NCBI GenBank assembly: GCA_035353235.1
Contig: DAOPZG010000111.1
Span: 1 to 8,967 of the forward strand
From: CAXXOK01 sp035353235
GTDB lineage: Bacteria > Bacillota > Clostridia > Christensenellales > Aristaeellaceae
DNA: 8,967 bases
Direction: 5' to 3'
Shown: positions 4,802 to 8,967 of the stretch, one piece after another
Layout of the letters: each line of letters opens with the position of its first letter
Position numbering within the stretch: the stretch's first letter is position 1
Notes under the pieces: generated by a model
Seen by the model: the letters and a program-made list of their open reading frames with translations, nothing else
Databases searched by the model: none
Told to the model about the DNA's origin: nothing
Translations under genes and position numbers: made by a program

Positions 4802-7368
4802 ACACATTACGGATCGTACGGTTAACAGCGGATATGCTCGAGGAACCAATGGGCGTGGAACGCACGCCGGAATTTGCCTGGCAGCTGGAAAGCGAGCTCA
4901 GCGACGTGCTGCAAACCGCCTGCCGGGTGCAGGTGGCTGAAAACCGGGATTTTGCCACCGTCCTGTGGGACAGTGGCGCTATTCCGCACACAGACAGCGC
5001 GCATTTTACCCCTGCAGGGCTTTCATTGCAGCCCGCGCGGCGGTATTGGTGGCGCGTATGGGTGCTGGCAGGTGTGCAGCAGGCATGGAGTGAACCCGCG
5101 ACATTCGTAACCGGGTTATTGGATGGTTTCACCGCGGAAATGATTACAGCCGAAACCCCGGCAGACGCGGAAAACGATCACGGCACAGCGGTATGGAAGA
5201 GTTTCACTGTGGATGGTGAAGTGGAAAGCGCCTACGCGTATTCTACGGCGTTTGGCCTGTACCACCTCCATCTGGACGGAAAGCGCGTTTCCAATCTGGA
5301 GCTGGCGCCCGGCTGGACCAGCTGCCACCATCGTTTACAGTATCAGACTTTCGACCTCACACCCCTTCTTGCCCGCGGGACACACACGCTGTGCGCATGG
5401 CTCGGTTCCGGCTGGTATAAAGGGTTGATGGGTTTTATTCACAAGCGCAATAACTACGGCGACCGAACCGCTTTCCTCTGTCAGCTAGAGATTCGTTATC
5501 GCGATGGTCGCGCTTCACGGATTACAACGGATACCGACTGGCGCGGTACAGACACCCCGGTGCTTTTTTCGGATATCTACAACGGTGAAACGTATGACGC
5601 TCGCCTGTCCCTGACGAACGAGCGCGCTGTGTCGGCTTTGCCGTTGGACCGGTCCGTTCTGGTACCTCAGGAAGGCGGCGCGCCAAAAATCATCGAAACG
5701 CTGCCCGCGCGGGATCTGTTTACAACCCCCAAAGGCGAAACAGTTGTTGATTTTGGACAGAACATGGCTGGTTTCATTCGCTTCACGGTCCGCGGCAAAC
5801 CGGGAGACATTGTGGAACTGGCCTGTTTTGAGGTGTTGGATGCCGAGGGCAACGTATACACCGCCAATCTCCGCCAGGCGCGCCAAACCGTGCGGTATAC
5901 CCTGCGAGGCGGTGAGGCGGAAACCTTCCAGCCGAATTTCACCTTTCAGGGCTTCCGGTACGCGCATATCGTCGTCTGGCCGGGCAAGCCGGACAAGGAG
6001 GATTTCACCGCCTGCGTGGTCCATTCGGACATGCGCCCCACCGGAGAATTCGCCTGTTCGGAGCCGATGCTCAATCAGCTGTGGCATAATATTCTGTGGG
6101 GCATGAAAAGCAATTTTGTGGATATTCCCACGGATTGCCCGCAGCGGGACGAGCGTATGGGCTGGACCGGCGACGCGCAAATCTTTTCCTCTACGGCGTG
6201 CTTCCTGATGAACGCGGACGTGTTTTTCCGCAAATGGCTGGCCGATCTGGCTGCCGACCAGACCCCCGAAGGCGGCGTGCCCCACGTGGTGCCGGATACC
6301 ATCAGCAGTGCGACAGACATCGCAAATAACTGGTTGGTCAACCAGGGTCCCCACAGCGCGGCAGCCTGGGCAGACGCGGCAGTTATTATCCCATGGAATC
6401 TTTACCTGGCTTACGGTGACCGCACCGCGCTGGAAACCTGTTATAGCAGCATGAAGCGATGGGTCGATTTTATGCGTGCCCATTCCAAAGGTTTCCAATG
6501 GGATTACAGGCTGCAGTTTGGCGATTGGGTAGCGCTGGACGCTGCGGAAGGCAGCTATTACGGCGCGACACCCAACGACCTTACCTGCACAGCCTATTAC
6601 GCTTATTCCTCCGGCCTGCTGGCAAAAGCCGCCGCAGCCCTTGGCCGGGAAGCGGACGCAGCTTTCTACGCACGGTTAAGTGAAGATGTAGCCGCTTATT
6701 TCCGTGCTGCTTTCTTTGATGCCGACGGCGAGTTGAAAGCTCAAACCCAGACGGCGCATGTGCTGGCACTGCACTTTCACCTTACGCCCAACCCGGAGAA
6801 AACGCTTCTCGGCCTTCGGCGGCTACTGGCTGAGCGGAACGGGCACCTTTGCACAGGTTTTGTAGGCACTCCTTACATCGCCCACGCATTAAGCGATCAA
6901 GGGGCGCTGGAGGACGCGTACAGTCTGGTCTTGAAGAAGGATTACCCCTCCTGGCTTTACCAGATCACCAAAGGCGCCACGACCGTATGGGAGCATTGGG
7001 ACGGTATCAAGCCGGACGGCTCCATGTGGAGCGCTGATATGAACTCATTTAACCATTATGCTTACGGTGCAATCGGCGAATGGTTGTTTAAGGTAGTCGG
7101 TGGCCTTCGCGTGGACGAAACCGCGCCCGGTTACCGGCATGCCGTATTGGCGCCCATGCCGGGCGGAGGCCTGACGCACGCCGAAACCTCTCTGCAAACA
7201 CCCTATGGCCTGCTTTCCCTCAAGTGGAAGGCAACGGATGGCGGAATAGAATTGAATATCATCGTGCCGTGCAACGCCACCGCCACATTGATTGCTCCTG
7301 AAGCCTACGGCGGCGGCACGACAGAGCTTGGTAGCGGTGAGCACCGTATCCTTTGGCAAACGGCGTAA
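4798..7368 (+). CDS. GH78 alpha-L-rhamnosidase
   Basis: Hydrolyses terminal alpha-L-rhamnose from plant glycosides or rhamnose-containing polysaccharides by inversion. With no signal peptide it probably acts in the cytoplasm on imported substrates. At 856 aa it is full length. Residues ~1-105 are a fibronectin-III-like domain (ARRYWWRVWV, FVTGLLDGF). About 130-300 is the lectin-like rhamnosidase N domain (GLYHLHLDGKRV, LGSGWYKG). About 308-410 is a concanavalin-like beta domain (VVDFGQNMAGFIRF). About 412-770 is the six-hairpin catalytic domain with TDCPQRDERMGWTGDAQ (445-461), TTVWEHWDGI (from 728) and MNSFNHYAYG (748-757). A C-terminal beta domain follows. By family analogy E452 is the general acid and E732 the general base. 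The frame is open upstream to 4576, but those 74 codons are remnant sequence in a broken frame. The ATG at 4798, with GGAAGAG at 4786-4792, is the sensible start. It was probably once coupled to the decayed glycosidase. Confidence 0.95.
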   Translation: MNTLRIVRLTADMLEEPMGVERTPEFAWQLESELSDVLQTACRVQVAENRDFATVLWDSGAIPHTDSAHFTPAGLSLQPARRYWWRVWVLAGVQQAWSEPATFVTGLLDGFTAEMITAETPADAENDHGTAVWKSFTVDGEVESAYAYSTAFGLYHLHLDGKRVSNLELAPGWTSCHHRLQYQTFDLTPLLARGTHTLCAWLGSGWYKGLMGFIHKRNNYGDRTAFLCQLEIRYRDGRASRITTDTDWRGTDTPVLFSDIYNGETYDARLSLTNERAVSALPLDRSVLVPQEGGAPKIIETLPARDLFTTPKGETVVDFGQNMAGFIRFTVRGKPGDIVELACFEVLDAEGNVYTANLRQARQTVRYTLRGGEAETFQPNFTFQGFRYAHIVVWPGKPDKEDFTACVVHSDMRPTGEFACSEPMLNQLWHNILWGMKSNFVDIPTDCPQRDERMGWTGDAQIFSSTACFLMNADVFFRKWLADLAADQTPEGGVPHVVPDTISSATDIANNWLVNQGPHSAAAWADAAVIIPWNLYLAYGDRTALETCYSSMKRWVDFMRAHSKGFQWDYRLQFGDWVALDAAEGSYYGATPNDLTCTAYYAYSSGLLAKAAAALGREADAAFYARLSEDVAAYFRAAFFDADGELKAQTQTAHVLALHFHLTPNPEKTLLGLRRLLAERNGHLCTGFVGTPYIAHALSDQGALEDAYSLVLKKDYPSWLYQITKGATTVWEHWDGIKPDGSMWSADMNSFNHYAYGAIGEWLFKVVGGLRVDETAPGYRHAVLAPMPGGGLTHAETSLQTPYGLLSLKWKATDGGIELNIIVPCNATATLIAPEAYGGGTTELGSGEHRILWQTA

Positions 7369-7436
7369 CCGGCCGTGATCATCCAACCGGATCAACTGCT
7401 TACACATCAAGCGTTCAATTGCGAATAGCGTACAGA

Positions 7437-7476
7437 AAAAAGCGGGAGCATACGCGGACGTACGCTCCTGCTTTTT
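7437..7476. terminator. Bidirectional intrinsic terminator between convergent genes
   Basis: The left arm AAAAAGCGGGAGCATACG (7437-7454) pairs with CGTACGCTCCTGCTTTTT (7459-7476) around a CGGA loop. The 18-bp stem has one G-U wobble and one A-C mismatch. The 5' A run and 3' T run give a U tract on either strand, so it can stop both the rhamnosidase transcript (stop at 7368) and the symporter transcript (stop at 7570). Confidence 0.88.
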
Positions 7477-7569
7477 ACATGATCCCGTAAAGTGAATGGT
7501 CGATTATTCCACCAGTTCTTCGCCCTGTCCGTATCCGGTGCAAACGGGAGAGCGTTCCTGACCGTGCAG

Positions 7570-8955
7570 TCAAGTCGTTGACTTCCGTTTGGTCTTACGG
7601 AGTATCAGCCACAGCAAGGCGGCCAGATAGACAACCACCAGTCCGAGGGTTACGTACAACATAGCCTCCGACTCGGCTGCCAGCCCAATAAACACCAGCA
7701 TGGGGCTGCCCAGCACAATACCGAAACTGCTGCCGGTAACCAGATTATTCGCCGCCGGCGTTTCGAAATCCGGATCGGCGGGCCTCAATAACAGGATACC
7801 GGAACTGATGGTCCCGGTCAGCATCCCGTACATGGACAGGAAGCTCTCGTTGCTGTACCCGGGATAAACGCGCGCGCAAAGCCACCGCAGGTAGAAAAAC
7901 GTGGTTATACCGCCTGCCACAGCCATCAGCAGGAACGGCACCCACAGCCCGGTCAGGTCCCGAAAATCAATGGACGTGATCCCCGCTACGATCATCAGAT
8001 CAAATGCCATTCCGGAAATGCGGCTGAGCAGGTAATTATTCTGGTATTGCCGGGTCATCATCTTCGATTTGCGAAGCATTTTAAGCACCCACTTAATCAG
8101 CATCGCAAGCATGGACCCCAGGATGAAATTAAAACCCCATAACAGCGGCGACAGGGTTCTGGCCGCGCCCGGCGATACCCGGGAAATGCCCGCAGTCAAG
8201 CCCAGCGTGACCAGATAGGTCATAAGATAAGCCAACAGAACCAGCGCCACCTGTATGGACAGTCGATCGACCGATTCGGACAGCGGAATCTCGTTTTGAT
8301 CCTGAAACGTATCCACTGTTACGGAGCCGGACTGGGAACGGCTGGAACCCGTTTTCAGTCGGCCCTTTCCGGCAAGATAACGCACAGTCGTCACACCCAC
8401 AACGCAGGCGCACAAGTATCCCGCTGCCGCCAGCGACAACCCGAAAGATTGCCCGCCGTGGAAACCCAGCGCTTCGTAAGTAATACCGACGTTATTTGCC
8501 TGCCCCGGCCCCTGCCCGTACGCCATGGGCAGCAGGATACCGGAAGCTTTAAACAGGTTCGGCATCCAGAGATAGCTGAGCAGCAGAGAGATTGCCAGCC
8601 CGACGATCGCCTGTACAAGATAGGTACTGATGATCACCGCTCCGCTTTTCAACCCTTCGCCTTTTTCTCCGTTCCGCGTGCCGCCTTCCCCTACAGTTCG
8701 CAGGGAAAGGGCGATAAAACCGATCGCAATGCCGTGATAGGTCACCATTTCCAAAAACTGTGACGGTATTTGGATCCATCCGGCGCTTTTCACCGCAAGC
8801 AGAATAAAGCCCGCCAGAACCGAGGTGGGGATCAGACTTTTTCGAACCATGCGGCTTTTACGGACCAGCACATTGGAAAGCAGCAGTACCCCGGCGATGA
8901 TACCCATCTGAACGAAGAAATTCCACAGGCTGGTGTTTGCGGATGAATAGTCCAT
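7570..8955 (-). CDS. GltS-like sodium/glutamate-type symporter (ESS family)
   Basis: Integral inner-membrane carrier, likely importing glutamate or a related anion with Na+. The 461-residue protein has ten or more hydrophobic segments, for example at about 13-31, 41-59, 105-129, 169-192, 232-255, 269-291, 312-330, 337-358 and 431-453. Two glycine-rich loops, YGQGPGQANN (146-155) and GMLTGTISSG (377-386), resemble the paired re-entrant loops of the GltS fold. E. coli GltS has about 401 residues; the extra length here includes a polar loop at about 197-230. A weak GAGAG lies 7 nt before the ATG; only 12 nt upstream are visible, so its promoter is outside the window. It converges on the rhamnosidase and ends at the shared terminator. 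The substrate is inferred from family only. Confidence 0.82.
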   Translation of the reverse strand: MDYSSANTSLWNFFVQMGIIAGVLLLSNVLVRKSRMVRKSLIPTSVLAGFILLAVKSAGWIQIPSQFLEMVTYHGIAIGFIALSLRTVGEGGTRNGEKGEGLKSGAVIISTYLVQAIVGLAISLLLSYLWMPNLFKASGILLPMAYGQGPGQANNVGITYEALGFHGGQSFGLSLAAAGYLCACVVGVTTVRYLAGKGRLKTGSSRSQSGSVTVDTFQDQNEIPLSESVDRLSIQVALVLLAYLMTYLVTLGLTAGISRVSPGAARTLSPLLWGFNFILGSMLAMLIKWVLKMLRKSKMMTRQYQNNYLLSRISGMAFDLMIVAGITSIDFRDLTGLWVPFLLMAVAGGITTFFYLRWLCARVYPGYSNESFLSMYGMLTGTISSGILLLRPADPDFETPAANNLVTGSSFGIVLGSPMLVFIGLAAESEAMLYVTLGLVVVYLAALLWLILRKTKRKSTT

Positions 8956-8967
8956 CGTTATGCTCTC

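Noticed and set aside
5515..6498. 327-codon open frame on the minus strand
   Set aside because: It lies entirely inside the confidently identified GH78 gene on the other strand, has no recognisable domain, and is a mirror frame of GC-rich coding sequence.
8296..8763. 155-codon plus-strand frame
   Set aside because: It is antisense to the membrane-protein gene, whose frame has clear hydrophobic segments and GltS-like motifs.

Overview
The window reads as ordinary chromosomal DNA of a bacterium, most likely a Bacillota member of class Clostridia, possibly gut-associated. This is inferred from the gene families (a GT2-HAD surface-glycan protein, a PAS-GGDEF cyclase, a GH78 rhamnosidase, a GltS-like symporter), purine-rich Shine-Dalgarno sites, and a balanced base composition with an AT-richer intergenic gap. 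No rRNA, tRNA, CRISPR array, insertion sequence or phage gene was seen.

Layout. (1) Positions 1-2590, minus strand: a very long gene that runs off the left edge. It encodes a family 2 glycosyltransferase fused to a HAD-type hydrolase domain and a further C-terminal domain. Hand translation gives 863 codons with no stop or frameshift. (2) Positions 2591-3015: an AT-rich divergent intergenic region with a good sigma-70-type promoter for the rightward genes. (3) Positions 3016-4361, plus strand: a 77-residue acidic protein of unknown function, a doubtful small ORF, and a PAS-GGDEF diguanylate cyclase. The cyclase has an intact GGDEF active site but a degenerate inhibitory site. (4) About 4381-4801, plus strand: the decayed C-terminal end of an (alpha/alpha)6 glycosidase of the GH63/trehalase type, broken by a TAG stop and a one-base frameshift. 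Its old stop codon overlaps the start of the next gene as ATGA. (5) Positions 4798-7368, plus strand: a full-length cytoplasmic GH78 alpha-L-rhamnosidase. (6) A strong bidirectional hairpin terminator at 7437-7476. (7) Positions 7570-8955, minus strand: a GltS-like sodium/glutamate-type symporter that converges on the rhamnosidase.

How the genes relate. The glycosidase remnant and the rhamnosidase look like the end of a former plant- or host-glycan utilisation operon. The ATGA overlap points to past translational coupling, and only the rhamnosidase is intact. The glycosyltransferase gene probably belongs to a surface-polysaccharide cluster extending to the left. The cyclase makes c-di-GMP, which often controls surface polysaccharide or attachment, but nothing here proves a link to its neighbours. 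I see no convincing new defence or mobile system. The points most worth checking are the GT2-HAD fusion with its altered HAD motif, the gene-decay junction and the false N-terminal extension it creates on the rhamnosidase, the cysteine-containing PAS domain, and the small unknown protein behind its own promoter.
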